DNA of 64,000 bases from Clostridia bacterium. Its GTDB lineage: Bacteria; Bacillota; Clostridia; Oscillospirales; Acutalibacteraceae. The notes below the pieces were generated by a model. That model was given only the letters and a program-made list of their open reading frames with translations. It ran no database searches and was not told the DNA's origin. The stretch is from positions 142,332 to 206,331 of the forward strand of contig JAGBSO010000016.1 in assembly GCA_017631795.1 (NCBI GenBank). The letters run 5' to 3'. Shown here piece by piece: positions 27,280 to 36,127 of the stretch; the stretch's first letter is position 1, and every line of letters begins with the position of its first letter. Position numbers and translations under genes: made by a program.

Positions 27280-29025
27280 TTATTCCTGTTTTTTAAACTG
27301 AGAAAACCACTCATCATCAGTCATACCTGCGGGATTTTTCGTTTCCCTTTCACGTCTTTCATCCTTCATCCTTTTAATACAGTCAAGACATTCCTGCACA
27401 GTATTGCCGAGCTTTTCACGCATTGATTCAAGACGCACAAGATAACCGATTTCTTCATCTGAAAGCTCCGATGCGAAATATGTAATTTCAACAGGTCTGT
27501 GCTGTTCAATATGACGGGCAATAACATTATAAATCCGTCTGTTAAGCTCTGTGGCAAAATCTTTTTCACTGAGTTTATCCTTGATTTTGAAATAAAAATC
27601 AGGGTTGTGAAGAAGCGATGCAATAAGAATCTCTTCCGCTTTTGCCGCAACAAGATTTTTCGCTCTTTCGGGATTGACTTTTTTCATTGCTTCGTCATTG
27701 AAAGTGGCAGCGTTGGAGAAATTATCTCTCGTTTCTTTGCGTGCCCGCTGTTTTGATTTCTTTTCAATCTGAATGACAATGGCTTCCTTTGAAACTCCGA
27801 GCTGCGACGAGAGTTTTGACGCATAGACATCCCACTGAATCGGATTGCGGATTTTTGATAAAATATCAACCGCTCTCTCGAGATATGCGACCTTACCGTC
27901 TGATGTCTGCAGATCAAACCCCTGCTGTGCACGCTGAAGATCAAATTCCACATCGCCTACCGCAGATGAAAGAAGCTGACGCATTTTGTCTTTTCCGTAT
28001 TTCTTTATAATTTCGTCAGGATCTTTACCGCCCTGAAGTCTTGCAACTCTTATCCGGAGAGGTGTTCTTGACAAAATACCGATAGCCTTTCGTGTAGCGT
28101 TCTGTCCCGCTTCGTCGTTATCATACGACAATATGACTTCTTCTGCGTATTTTGAAATAAGTTTTGCCTGCTCAGGTGTAAAAGCCGTTCCGAGACCTGC
28201 AACTGCGTTTTCAAATCCTGCCTGATGATAAGCTATGACATCCATGTAGCCCTCACAAAGAATAAGGGTTTTGTCCGAACCTCTTTTTGCAAAATTCAGG
28301 GCAAAAACTCCCTGACTTTTCTTATATACCAGAGTGTCCGAGGTGTTGACATACTTTGGTTTGGAATCATCGAGAACTCGTCCGCCAAATGCGATTACGC
28401 TTCCCTTCACGTCAATTATGGGAAACATTGCCCTGTTACGGAACGTGTCAATGATATAACCTTTCTGCGTTTTCTTCGCAAGGTCTGCCGCAACAAGTTC
28501 CTGCTCAGAATACCCTTTTGACTTCATGTATCTGAGAAGACCGTCCCATTTATCGGGAGCATATCCCAGACCGAAGTGACGGATTGTTTCCATGGAAAGT
28601 CCTCGTGAAAGAAAATAATCAAGTCCTGTTTTTCCGTCAGGAGTAAAAAGACAACTGTGGAAAAACCTTGCCGCTTCACGGTTTGCATCGTACATTCTGC
28701 GCTTCATCTTTGCGACACCGTCATCATAACCGTCCGCAGGAAGTGCAAGACCGCTGCGCTCTGCAAGCATTGTTACGGCTTCGGTGTAATCAAGATTCTC
28801 GATATTCTTTATAAATGTAATCGCATCGCCGCCCGAACCGCAGCCGAAGCAGTAATACGACTGTGTGTTGACATAAACGGTGAATGAGGGTGTTTTTTCG
28901 TTATGAAACGGACACAGACCCGTTGCAAGTGATCCCCTCACACGCAGATCAACATAAGGGGATATGACATCAACAATATCATTTCTGTCCCGTACTTCAG
29001 AAAGAAATTCATCACTGAATCGCAT
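27280..29025 (-). CDS. dnaG: DNA primase
   Basis: The 581-residue protein has the N-terminal zinc finger (CPFHNEKTPSFTVY...CFGCGSGGD, about residues 38-66) and the TOPRIM catalytic core (ILCEGYMDVIAYHQAG about 258; LSYDNDEAGQNA about 305). A C-terminal helicase-interacting region ends the protein. It makes RNA primers at the replication fork. The length fits Firmicutes enzymes. It is the first gene of the dnaG-rpoD pair, with a GGGGGA site before the ATG. Confidence 0.97.
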   Translation of the reverse strand: MRFSDEFLSEVRDRNDIVDVISPYVDLRVRGSLATGLCPFHNEKTPSFTVYVNTQSYYCFGCGSGGDAITFIKNIENLDYTEAVTMLAERSGLALPADGYDDGVAKMKRRMYDANREAARFFHSCLFTPDGKTGLDYFLSRGLSMETIRHFGLGYAPDKWDGLLRYMKSKGYSEQELVAADLAKKTQKGYIIDTFRNRAMFPIIDVKGSVIAFGGRVLDDSKPKYVNTSDTLVYKKSQGVFALNFAKRGSDKTLILCEGYMDVIAYHQAGFENAVAGLGTAFTPEQAKLISKYAEEVILSYDNDEAGQNATRKAIGILSRTPLRIRVARLQGGKDPDEIIKKYGKDKMRQLLSSAVGDVEFDLQRAQQGFDLQTSDGKVAYLERAVDILSKIRNPIQWDVYASKLSSQLGVSKEAIVIQIEKKSKQRARKETRDNFSNAATFNDEAMKKVNPERAKNLVAAKAEEILIASLLHNPDFYFKIKDKLSEKDFATELNRRIYNVIARHIEQHRPVEITYFASELSDEEIGYLVRLESMREKLGNTVQECLDCIKRMKDERRERETKNPAGMTDDEWFSQFKKQE

Positions 29026-29110
29026 ACATTTTCCCCCTTCATTTATTATATACTCTCAGAAATTTTAAAATCCTTGTATTTTTTTATATTTTTTTATTCA
29101 TTTTCTGTTT

Positions 29111-29734
29111 TTATTCAATTTCTGCATATTTTTCACAAATTTTTACTGCAGAAAATTTGCCGAAGCTCGAATCAACAAGTTTTGCCTCAAAAAGAGGTTC
29201 ATTCGCTTTGGGCAGATAAAATCTTACGGTTACATTTTCACCAAAGTCCGTATCTTCCGTGATTCCGCCGTATTCGGGGATAAGAGATGACAGTCTGCCG
29301 TAATAGTTATAGTCACAAGTAACACTCATAACAGAGCAGACACTCATTTTCATTATCCCTGCAGCTTCAACAGCTATTTTTGATGTATGGGAATATGCCC
29401 GTACAAGTCCGCCTGCACCGAGAAGCACACCGCCGAAATACCGTGTTGCAACAACAACACAGTCGGTGATATTTTCTTTAAGAAGCACATCAAGAACAGG
29501 AACACCTGCCGTGCCGGACGGTTCACCGTCATCGGAATAACGCCTGGACTGCCCGTCTCTGAGCACATATGCATACACATTATGAGTTGCATCCCAGTGC
29601 TTTGCACGGATTGCATTTATAAAGTCCATAGCTTCTTCCTGTGTTGTGACAGGTTTTGCATAACCTATGAATCTTGATCGCTTTTCAATGAATTCATCGC
29701 TTGATTCTTTTCTGAGTGTCAGATAATCGGACAT
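29111..29734 (-). CDS. YigZ/IMPACT family protein
   Basis: The start is set at ATG 29734 (MSDYLTLRKESSDEF) because the upstream in-frame extension is not typical for the family; GGGG lies nearby. The 207 residues contain the UPF0029 domain with ERSRFIGYAKPV-like opening (EKRSRFIGYAKPVTTQEEA), DATHNVYAYVL and DGEPSGTAGVPVLDVL, then the DUF1949 domain. The family is conserved, with a role linked to translation stress suggested by eukaryotic IMPACT. The bacterial function is unsettled. Confidence 0.92.
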   Translation of the reverse strand: MSDYLTLRKESSDEFIEKRSRFIGYAKPVTTQEEAMDFINAIRAKHWDATHNVYAYVLRDGQSRRYSDDGEPSGTAGVPVLDVLLKENITDCVVVATRYFGGVLLGAGGLVRAYSHTSKIAVEAAGIMKMSVCSVMSVTCDYNYYGRLSSLIPEYGGITEDTDFGENVTVRFYLPKANEPLFEAKLVDSSFGKFSAVKICEKYAEIE

Positions 29735-29841
29735 GGTCAATACCCCAAATATCAGTCGGATAACAAACAATAATTTATATTAATTAATGTTTAACTCAAA
29801 ATCCGACCCTGTTTAAATTTTTTCTTCAGTACGACAAAAAG

Positions 29842-29862
29842 CGGCACCGTGTACCAGTGCCG
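29842..29862 (-). terminator. Terminator of rpmE
   Basis: CGGCAC and GTGCCG form the stem core, and the minus strand continues into TTTTTG. It lies 19 bp after the rpmE stop. Confidence 0.7.
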
Positions 29863-29880
29863 TTTCGCAATTCAAATAAA

Positions 29881-30084
29881 TTACTTGTCAAGATTGTAAC
29901 GCTTCTTGAATCTGTCAACACGTCCGCCTGTATCAACAAGCTTCTGCTTACCTGTGAAGAAAGGATGGCACTTTGAGCAGATATCAACACGAAGACCTTC
30001 CTTTGATGATCCTGTTTCGTAAACAGCACCACATGCACACTTTATCTGTGTCTGGTTATAAGTAGGATGAATACCCTCTTTCAT
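29881..30084 (-). CDS. rpmE: 50S ribosomal protein L31
   Basis: The 67-residue protein matches L31 ([49 protein letters not shown]). It keeps the CxC and CxxC cysteines of the zinc-binding form, so it is the zinc-replete type rather than the zinc-independent paralogue. An AGAGGTG ribosome site precedes the ATG. It is monocistronic. Confidence 0.97.
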   Translation of the reverse strand: MKEGIHPTYNQTQIKCACGAVYETGSSKEGLRVDICSKCHPFFTGKQKLVDTGGRVDRFKKRYNLDK

Positions 30085-30264
30085 TTCGGTTCACCTCTTT
30101 CAATCATTTACATAACGGATGTATTGTATCACAAACGTTTCAGAAATGCAACAATTATTTTGATTTTTTTTGTTTTTTTTCAAAGTTTTATTATAAACAC
30201 CTGTCAACGGAAGGTTAAAATTTTCTGTTTTAACAAAAGTTTTACATTTTTCGGCAAAAAATTG

Positions 30265-30293
30265 TTGACAAATCACAAAACATGTATTATACT
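30265..30293 (+). promoter_or_regulatory. Sigma-A promoter of the SigH-like gene
   Basis: TTGACA (30265-30270) and TATACT (30288-30293) are separated by 17 bp, 37 bp before the start codon. The 30085-30264 stretch is AT-rich and holds no gene. Confidence 0.8.
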
Positions 30294-30329
30294 ACAATAA
30301 ATATATTGATATAATTGCAGAGGTTTTTC

Positions 30330-30914
30330 ATGACCGATAAAGAAAAATTCAATAATTTCACAGATTTTTCAGATGAAGAACTTATCAGTCTCATCAGAAA
30401 CGGTTGTAATGCAGCTTTTGATGAACTGGCTTGCAGATTCAGAAAAACTGTTTCTGCTTTATCGGCAAACTATTATTCCGAAGCACTCACAAAAGATGAT
30501 TGGTTTCAGGAAGGCATGATCGGTTTTATCCTTGCAGTGAGAACTTTTGATGAATCAAAAAAAGCCTCCTTTGCAACATATGCATCGGTCTGCATTTCAA
30601 ACAAATTGAAATCTGTATGGAAAAAAGCAAACAGCCGTGCAAACACACCGCTGAATGATTCAATTGAATTTGATGATTCAACAGTTCCGCCCGAAAAATC
30701 TCCTGAAGAAAACTATATCGAAACAGAAAATTATCGTTTCTTCACAGAATGTTTTATGAATGAACTTTCTGAAACAGAGAAAAAGGTTATATCATATTAT
30801 CTTGCAGGGTTCAGTTATGCAGAAGTGGCTGAAAAGCTGGGCATGACAGAAAAGGCAGTGGACAATGCCCTGTACAGAGTAAAAACAAAGCTGAGAAAGG
30901 CTTTAAAAATGTAA
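30330..30914 (+). CDS. SigH-like sigma-70 family factor
   Basis: ATG 30330 is preferred since GAGG lies 7 bp upstream. The 194-residue protein has sigma region 2 (DDWFQEGMIGFILAVRTFDE, SFATYASVCISNKLKSVWKK) and region 4 (LSETEKKVISYYLAGFSYAE, VAEKLGMTEKAVDNALYRVK). The layout matches the clostridial SigH/sporulation-type group rather than ECF factors. It may take part in stationary-phase or sporulation gene control. No anti-sigma gene is adjacent; the next gene is a zinc-ribbon protein. Confidence 0.85.
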   Translation: MTDKEKFNNFTDFSDEELISLIRNGCNAAFDELACRFRKTVSALSANYYSEALTKDDWFQEGMIGFILAVRTFDESKKASFATYASVCISNKLKSVWKKANSRANTPLNDSIEFDDSTVPPEKSPEENYIETENYRFFTECFMNELSETEKKVISYYLAGFSYAEVAEKLGMTEKAVDNALYRVKTKLRKALKM

Positions 30915-30997
30915 ACTGTCCGTTCAAACGGTGGTTATAAATGTCTTTATCTTCAAAAGGAGCAAGGCAAATAAAAACAAGCGAGGTACTGATACTT

Positions 30998-31276
30998 ATG
31001 TACGAAGACAAAACTTTAGTCTGCAAGGATTGCGGCAACGAATTTATTTTTACCGCAGGCGAGCAGGAATTCTATGCTGAAAAAGGCTTTGAAAATGAGC
31101 CCCAGCGTTGCAGAGATTGCCGTCAGGCACGTAAAGCAAACAGAAACGGTGAACGCAAGTTCTATACAGCTGTTTGCAGAGAATGCGGCGGTGAAGCAAG
31201 AGTTCCCTTCGAGCCCACAAGCGACAAAGGCGTTCTTTGCTCCGCATGCTTTGAAAAATCAAAGTCAGCTGAATAA
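30998..31276 (+). CDS. Small zinc-ribbon protein
   Basis: The start MYEDKTLVCKDC at 30998 is the usual one for this family; a GAGG lies somewhat far upstream. The 92-residue protein has two pairs of CxxC knuckles (CKDCG...CRDC and CRECG...CSAC) joined by an aromatic segment (EFIFTAGEQEFYAEKGFENE). Such proteins are common in clostridia and are annotated only as zinc ribbons; a nucleic-acid or ribosome role is possible but unproven. It follows the SigH-like gene by 83 bp, maybe on the same transcript. Confidence 0.8.
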   Translation: MYEDKTLVCKDCGNEFIFTAGEQEFYAEKGFENEPQRCRDCRQARKANRNGERKFYTAVCRECGGEARVPFEPTSDKGVLCSACFEKSKSAE

Positions 31277-31300
31277 TTGAACATAATATCAAAAAAAATT

Positions 31301-31325
31301 CGGATTGCTTCGGCAATCCGTTTTT
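31301..31325 (+). terminator. UUCG-loop terminator
   Basis: CGGATTGC and GCAATCCG flank a TTCG tetraloop and are followed by five T. Confidence 0.92.
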
Positions 31326-31385
31326 ACATTATAGCGAAAATATATGATACGATAACTGTAACAAACTTTTAAGGAGTACGGTATT

Positions 31386-34300
31386 ATGGCAACTTTCAGA
31401 GTTGATACAAAAAATCAGGCAGATATCGGCAAAAAACCGAGAGTATATTTCACCTGTCATCCTGATGATTTTGAAAAATATTTCACAAAAATCCGTGATG
31501 ACATATTCAAGACGCATGACTGCGCTGTCTACTATACCGAAGACATGTCGGAAATCATTCCCGATGATGAAAAAGCAACTGACCTGGGAAGAAACAACCT
31601 GTTTGTTGTTCCGGTTACTTTCAGACTGCTCTCAAAGCCCAACCGTGCAATGGATGAAGACATTCCCTATGCATTTGCAGAGCACATCCCTGTCCTGCCG
31701 ATTATGATGGAAACGGGAATCGATGGATTCTATTCAAGACCCGACAAATTCGGTGAGTTACAGTATCTTAATCCTTACAGCAAAGATTCAACTGAAATTT
31801 CTTATGAAGAAAAGCTGAAAAAATATCTGGAATCAGTTCTTATCAGTGATGAAACCGCAAAACGTGTGCGTGCAGCTTTTGATGCTTACATATTCCTGAG
31901 CTATCGTAAAAAAGACCGCAAATACGCAAATGAGCTCATGAAGATTATTCACAACATTCCTGAGTGCAGAGACATTGCGATATGGTTTGATGAATTCCTG
32001 ACACCGGGTGAAAGTTTCAGGGAGAATATCAATAAAATTCTAAATGACAGCAAACTTTTCACTCTTCTTGTCACTCCGAATCTGCTTGAAGAGCCTGACG
32101 GTAAGCCGAATTTCGTTATGGCCGAAGAATATCCGCGTGCAAAGGAATCGGGAATTGCCATTCTTCCTACCGAAATGGAAACCACTGACAAGAGCACTCT
32201 CAAAGAAAAATACGAAGGCATACCCGAGTGTGTAAATCCTTATGAAGATGAAATGCGTGCCCGTCTGGCTGAAACTGTTATGAAACTCGCAACAGAGGAA
32301 AACAACACACCTGAGCACAATTTCCTTATCGGACTTGCATATCTGGACGGTATTGATGTGGAAGTCAATCGTGAGAGAGCAATTGAAATGATTACCTCCG
32401 CTGCAGAATCCGGCTTATATGAAGCGATGGACAAATTATTAACAATGTACAGTGAAGGTATCGGCACAAATGTTGATTACCGTGAAGCTGTAAAATGGGC
32501 AGAACGTATTGCTGATTACTATACAAAACAATATGGTGAAGAACATCCGGATACACTGACAGTACTGAACAATCTGGCTTATTCATACGGTCAGCTTGGC
32601 AATCACAAAAAAGCGATTGAATTAAATGAAAAGGTATATTCTCTCCGTTGCAGAATTCTGGGTGAAGAACATCCGGATACATTATCATCCATGAACAATC
32701 TGGCGTATTCATATGGAAAACTCGGTGATTATCATAAAGCTGCCGAACCATACAATAAAGTATATTCATTGAGTTGTAAAAATCTCGGTGAAGAACATCC
32801 GTATACACTGACATACCTGGACAACCTGGCATCTTCATATGGAGAACTCGGTGATTATCATAAGGCTGCAGAACTACATAACAAAGTATATTCATTACGT
32901 TGTAAAATTCTTGGTGAAGAACATCCCGGTACACTGACATCCCTGAACAACCTGGCATATTCATATGGAAAACTTGGCGATTACACAAAAGCCAAAGAGC
33001 TGTCAAAAAAAGTTTATGAACTCCGGTGCAGAATTCTTGGAGAAGAACATCCCGATACACTGACATCCATGCAAACTCTGGCGTATTCATATGAAGAACT
33101 CGGTGATTATCATAAGGCTGCCGAACTATTAAATAAGGCATATTCATTATATTGTAAAATTCTCGGTGAAGAACATCCTTATACACTGACATCCATGAGC
33201 AATCTGGCATGTTCATATGGAGATCTCGGTGATTATCATAAGGCTGCCGAACTACATAATAAGGTTTATTCATTACGTTGCAAAATTCTCGGTGAAGAAC
33301 ATCCGGATACACTGATATCCCTGAACAACCTGGCGTATTCATATGGAAAACTCGGTGATTATCATAAAGCTGCCGAACCATACAATAAAGTATATTCATT
33401 GTATTGTAAAATTCTTGGTGAAGAACATCCCGATACACTGGCGTCCCTGAACAATCTGGCATATTCATATGGAGAACTCGGTGATTATCATAAGGCTACA
33501 GAACTACTCAACAAGGTATATTCATTACGTTGTAAGATTCTTGGTGAAGAACATCCTTATACACTGACATCCATGAACAATCTGGCGTTTTCATATAGCG
33601 ATCTTGGTGATTATCATAAGGCTGCCGAACTACTCAATAAAGTGTATTCATTGAGTTGTAAAATTCTCGGTGAAGAACATCCGGATACACTGACATCCCT
33701 GCACAAGCTAGCATATTCTTACAGAGAAATCGGTGAGCATCATAAGGCTACAGAACTATTCAATAAGGCATATTCATTATATTGTAAAATTCTTGGTGAA
33801 GAACATCCTTATACACTGACATCCATGAACAATCTGGCATATTCATATGGAGAACTCGGTGATTATCATAAGGCTGCAGAACTACATAATAAGGCATATT
33901 CATTGAGTTGTAAAATTCTTGGTAATGATCATCCAAAAACACTGACATCCCTTAATAATCTGGCATCTTCATATAGCGATCTCGGTGATTATCATAAAGC
34001 TGTCGAACTACATAACAAAGTATATTCATTACGTTGCAAAATTCTTGGTGAAGAACATCCGGATACGCTGACATCCATGCACAAGCTGGCGACTTCATAC
34101 AGTTATCTGGGTGATATCAATATTGCTGAGTATGAAAATGCCATACAATACGGCAAGGAAGTCTATCGGCTCCGTTGTAAAGTTCTCGGTGAAACAGACA
34201 CAGCAACATTGGTTTCATTGAACAACCTTGCATTTTACTACAAAGCTGTCGGTGATTTCGGGACTGCGTTGCCTCTTTTTGAAAAACTTTGTGCTCAGCA

Positions 34301-34391
34301 GACAGAAGTATTCGGCCCCGATCATCCGAAAACAAAAAAGTCTCTTGAACGGCTGAAAGAAGTAAAAGAAAAACTCGGAATATCAACATAA
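31386..34391 (+). CDS. TIR-TIR-Sel1/TPR repeat protein
   Basis: The 1001-residue protein has a divergent TIR-like domain (about 17-150, RVYFTCHPDDFEKYFTKIRD), a clearer TIR domain (about 165-310, DAYIFLSYRKKDRKYANELM; IWFDEFLTPGESFRENINKI) and a Sel1-like segment (about 315-380). Fourteen kinesin-light-chain type TPRs of 42 residues follow from about 383, of the form LGEEHPDTLTSMNNLAYSY followed by LGDYHKAAEL. There is no signal or membrane segment. In bacteria TIR domains often degrade NAD or make signalling nucleotides, and TPR arrays sense partners, so an abortive-infection or regulatory sensor is possible; this is inference. AAGGAG precedes ATG. It stands alone between two terminators. 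Confidence 0.88.
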   Translation: MATFRVDTKNQADIGKKPRVYFTCHPDDFEKYFTKIRDDIFKTHDCAVYYTEDMSEIIPDDEKATDLGRNNLFVVPVTFRLLSKPNRAMDEDIPYAFAEHIPVLPIMMETGIDGFYSRPDKFGELQYLNPYSKDSTEISYEEKLKKYLESVLISDETAKRVRAAFDAYIFLSYRKKDRKYANELMKIIHNIPECRDIAIWFDEFLTPGESFRENINKILNDSKLFTLLVTPNLLEEPDGKPNFVMAEEYPRAKESGIAILPTEMETTDKSTLKEKYEGIPECVNPYEDEMRARLAETVMKLATEENNTPEHNFLIGLAYLDGIDVEVNRERAIEMITSAAESGLYEAMDKLLTMYSEGIGTNVDYREAVKWAERIADYYTKQYGEEHPDTLTVLNNLAYSYGQLGNHKKAIELNEKVYSLRCRILGEEHPDTLSSMNNLAYSYGKLGDYHKAAEPYNKVYSLSCKNLGEEHPYTLTYLDNLASSYGELGDYHKAAELHNKVYSLRCKILGEEHPGTLTSLNNLAYSYGKLGDYTKAKELSKKVYELRCRILGEEHPDTLTSMQTLAYSYEELGDYHKAAELLNKAYSLYCKILGEEHPYTLTSMSNLACSYGDLGDYHKAAELHNKVYSLRCKILGEEHPDTLISLNNLAYSYGKLGDYHKAAEPYNKVYSLYCKILGEEHPDTLASLNNLAYSYGELGDYHKATELLNKVYSLRCKILGEEHPYTLTSMNNLAFSYSDLGDYHKAAELLNKVYSLSCKILGEEHPDTLTSLHKLAYSYREIGEHHKATELFNKAYSLYCKILGEEHPYTLTSMNNLAYSYGELGDYHKAAELHNKAYSLSCKILGNDHPKTLTSLNNLASSYSDLGDYHKAVELHNKVYSLRCKILGEEHPDTLTSMHKLATSYSYLGDINIAEYENAIQYGKEVYRLRCKVLGETDTATLVSLNNLAFYYKAVGDFGTALPLFEKLCAQQTEVFGPDHPKTKKSLERLKEVKEKLGIST
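32532..34315 (+). repeat. Fourteen tandem 126-bp TPR-coding repeats
   Basis: The units are almost identical at the DNA level, particularly units 2 to 12. This suggests recent duplication and possible copy-number variation. The array creates long spurious frames on the minus strand. Confidence 0.9.
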
Positions 34392-34400
34392 CAAAAAAAC

Positions 34401-34428
34401 AGCGGAGTGAAATCACTCCGCTGTTTTA
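34401..34428. terminator. Bidirectional terminator after the TIR-TPR gene
   Basis: CAGCGGAGTGA and TCACTCCGCTG form an 11-bp stem with a two-base loop extended by AA, with A before and TTTT after. Confidence 0.85.
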
Positions 34429-34446
34429 ATTATCATTACGAATTTA

Positions 34447-35085
34447 TTATCCTGCAAAATTCAAAGAATATATTTCGCCTTCCACATCAAAATTGACATC
34501 AAAAGTGCTGTGATTCTTTATAAGATCTTCAGGAATACTTGTAAACAGCAATTTAAAGGTCTTTGTCTTGCCCGGTTCAATTTCCTCTGTGCATGAGAAA
34601 TCAATCTTTATGAATTTATCAAAACCGCAAACGCCATTATATATATTCCCTGATTCAACAGCAAATGCTGTATGTAATACATCACCTATCATTACACTCT
34701 CTGATGAATTATTTGTGTATTTTATTTTCACTTCCAGTGTTTTTTCACCTTTAGAAGCATAAATAATACCGGGGGTTGTATAAACACCGCCAAAGATAAA
34801 AGCTACAGCAAATGTTATTGCAGAAAGCACTACGCTTTTTCCCGAAACAATAAGTTTCTTTGCCTTTACAGATGTAATTTCAAAAGTATTATTATTTTCT
34901 GTGGAATATACTCTGTCTGCATTTATTTCTTCTGCCTGAGCCATTATTTCCGAATATGTCATGTCTGCAAAGGGATTTTCGAAATCAACCAGCAGCTCAT
35001 CTGCCTGATTATTGCATGATGTTGCGGAAAATACCAGAAGCACAACAAGTAACATTGCAACAAAACATTTAAAAATCTTTTTCAT
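34447..35085 (-). CDS. Hypothetical lipoprotein
   Basis: ATG 35085 is selected because AAGAGGTG lies 8 bp upstream. The 212-residue protein begins with a lipoprotein signal peptide (MKKIFKCFVAMLLVVLLVFS then ATSC, lipobox Cys near residue 24). A hydrophobic stretch at about 85-105 (SAITFAVAFIFGGVYTTPGI) is followed by a beta-sandwich-like domain (LEVKIKYTNNSSESVMIGDV ... GKTKTFKLLFTSIPEDLI) of the kind seen in DUF4352-like proteins. The family is not recognised with confidence. It would sit on the outer face of the cell membrane. Confidence 0.75.
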   Translation of the reverse strand: MKKIFKCFVAMLLVVLLVFSATSCNNQADELLVDFENPFADMTYSEIMAQAEEINADRVYSTENNNTFEITSVKAKKLIVSGKSVVLSAITFAVAFIFGGVYTTPGIIYASKGEKTLEVKIKYTNNSSESVMIGDVLHTAFAVESGNIYNGVCGFDKFIKIDFSCTEEIEPGKTKTFKLLFTSIPEDLIKNHSTFDVNFDVEGEIYSLNFAG

Positions 35086-35177
35086 GATAAACACCTCTTA
35101 AATTTATACCTGAAGTATACAAGCATTCCGTGATATTGTCAACCTTTTCTGCACAAAAAATGCATAATCCGAACAGA

Positions 35178-35300
35178 TCAAATCACTCCGCTGTTTGCTC
35201 CTTCACGGGCAAAAGCAAATGCTGTTGCTGCACCTATTCCCTGCGGATTATTCGCACCCGTAATCATCGCAACTTTATCGTTCAATCCGTAATCAGTCAT
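35178..35300 (-). pseudogene. N-terminal remnant of a short-chain dehydrogenase (SDR)
   Basis: ATG 35300 begins a 40-residue frame with the SDR cofactor motif (DKVAMITGANNPQGIGAATA then FAFAREGA) and stops at 35178. The remaining 200 residues of a normal SDR, including the YxxxK site, are missing. Its end overlaps a sequence resembling part of the terminator stem at 34401 (GCGGAGTGATTTGAT), suggesting a recombination junction. The rest of 35301-35470 shows no gene. Confidence 0.65.
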
Positions 35301-35470
35301 CAGTTATTCATCATTCAGAATCAAGTTTGTTTATTTAATTTTATCATAAGTAGCAGAACGGTTTTTCCGTTAAATTCCTCTTACGGAAAGTGCACTTTCG
35401 TGCCGGGCAATGAGAACATCACCCTACAATCAGTTTATTAAATAATCGCTATAAATTCATATTTATCAAA

Positions 35471-35776
35471 TCAGAAGATCCCTTTGTTATACTTAAACAT
35501 CGCATAAACAATAAGTCCGATTCCGGGAACAAACCCTGCTATCAGGATTATATTAGTTATGTTCTCATAAAACAGTCCGGCAATTGCAGCTGCAATAATC
35601 GTACAGCCGATGATGATTACACCGAGTCCGACTTTTCTTCCGAAGGGAAGAATGTCTTCTTCTTTCACTCTTTTTCTGTGATATGAGTGAAGCAATGAGA
35701 TATTACCTTTCATATTGAGTATGCCGATAATGATTACAAGCAATCCGACAGCTGCCTGCACTATAATTTCAGTCAT
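35471..35776 (-). CDS. DUF3784-like small membrane protein
   Basis: ATG 35776 is chosen because GGAAGG is correctly spaced from it; an in-frame ATG lies 9 bp upstream. The 101-residue protein has three membrane segments (AAVGLLVIIIGILN; VGLGVIIIGCTIIAAAIAGL; IILIAGFVPGIGLIVYAMF) and the family pattern GNISLLHSYHRKRVKEEDI between the first two. The function of DUF3784 is unknown. It follows a second member of the same family by 23 bp. Confidence 0.78.
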   Translation of the reverse strand: MTEIIVQAAVGLLVIIIGILNMKGNISLLHSYHRKRVKEEDILPFGRKVGLGVIIIGCTIIAAAIAGLFYENITNIILIAGFVPGIGLIVYAMFKYNKGIF

Positions 35777-35799
35777 TTTTATCATCCTTCCGTACTTAT

Positions 35800-36123
35800 T
35801 TATTGTTTGTTATTTTTTCCGATTGCCACACTTGAAACGATGGCATAAACAAATGTAATTATCACAATCGCAATTATAACATAAAAAATCCACTTTGTCT
35901 CCAACAGAATATTAAAACCATTCAGCAGAAATATTATTCCGACCAATAAAAACACAATTCCTGATTGACGGTAAAAAGGTCTTTTGTCCATTGATTCCCG
36001 TTCCTGCTCCGATGCATAGATATATGCATTATTGAAAAGATACCCTTTCCCCATGAAAGAACGGATGCTCATAACAAATGCAAGCACTGATATTGCAAAC
36101 AAAATTATCGCACCGACTATCAT
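35800..36123 (-). CDS. DUF3784-like small membrane protein (paralogue)
   Basis: ATG 36123 follows AAGGAG by 8 bp, so the longer frame to 36180 is rejected. The 107 residues form three membrane segments with a soluble loop (GYLFNNAYIYASEQERESMD) in the same place as in the neighbour. It starts 4 bp after the end of the methyltransferase gene, so the three genes probably form an operon. Confidence 0.75.
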   Translation of the reverse strand: MIVGAIILFAISVLAFVMSIRSFMGKGYLFNNAYIYASEQERESMDKRPFYRQSGIVFLLVGIIFLLNGFNILLETKWIFYVIIAIVIITFVYAIVSSVAIGKNNKQ

Positions 36124-36127
36124 ACAA

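Noticed and set aside
32392..33468. 358-codon open frame on the minus strand
   Set aside because: It is the reverse shadow of the 126-bp TPR repeats; its translation simply repeats a 42-residue nonsense unit and has no ribosome site.
32532..34315. Minisatellite or CRISPR-like array
   Set aside because: The 126-bp periodicity is explained fully by TPR codons.
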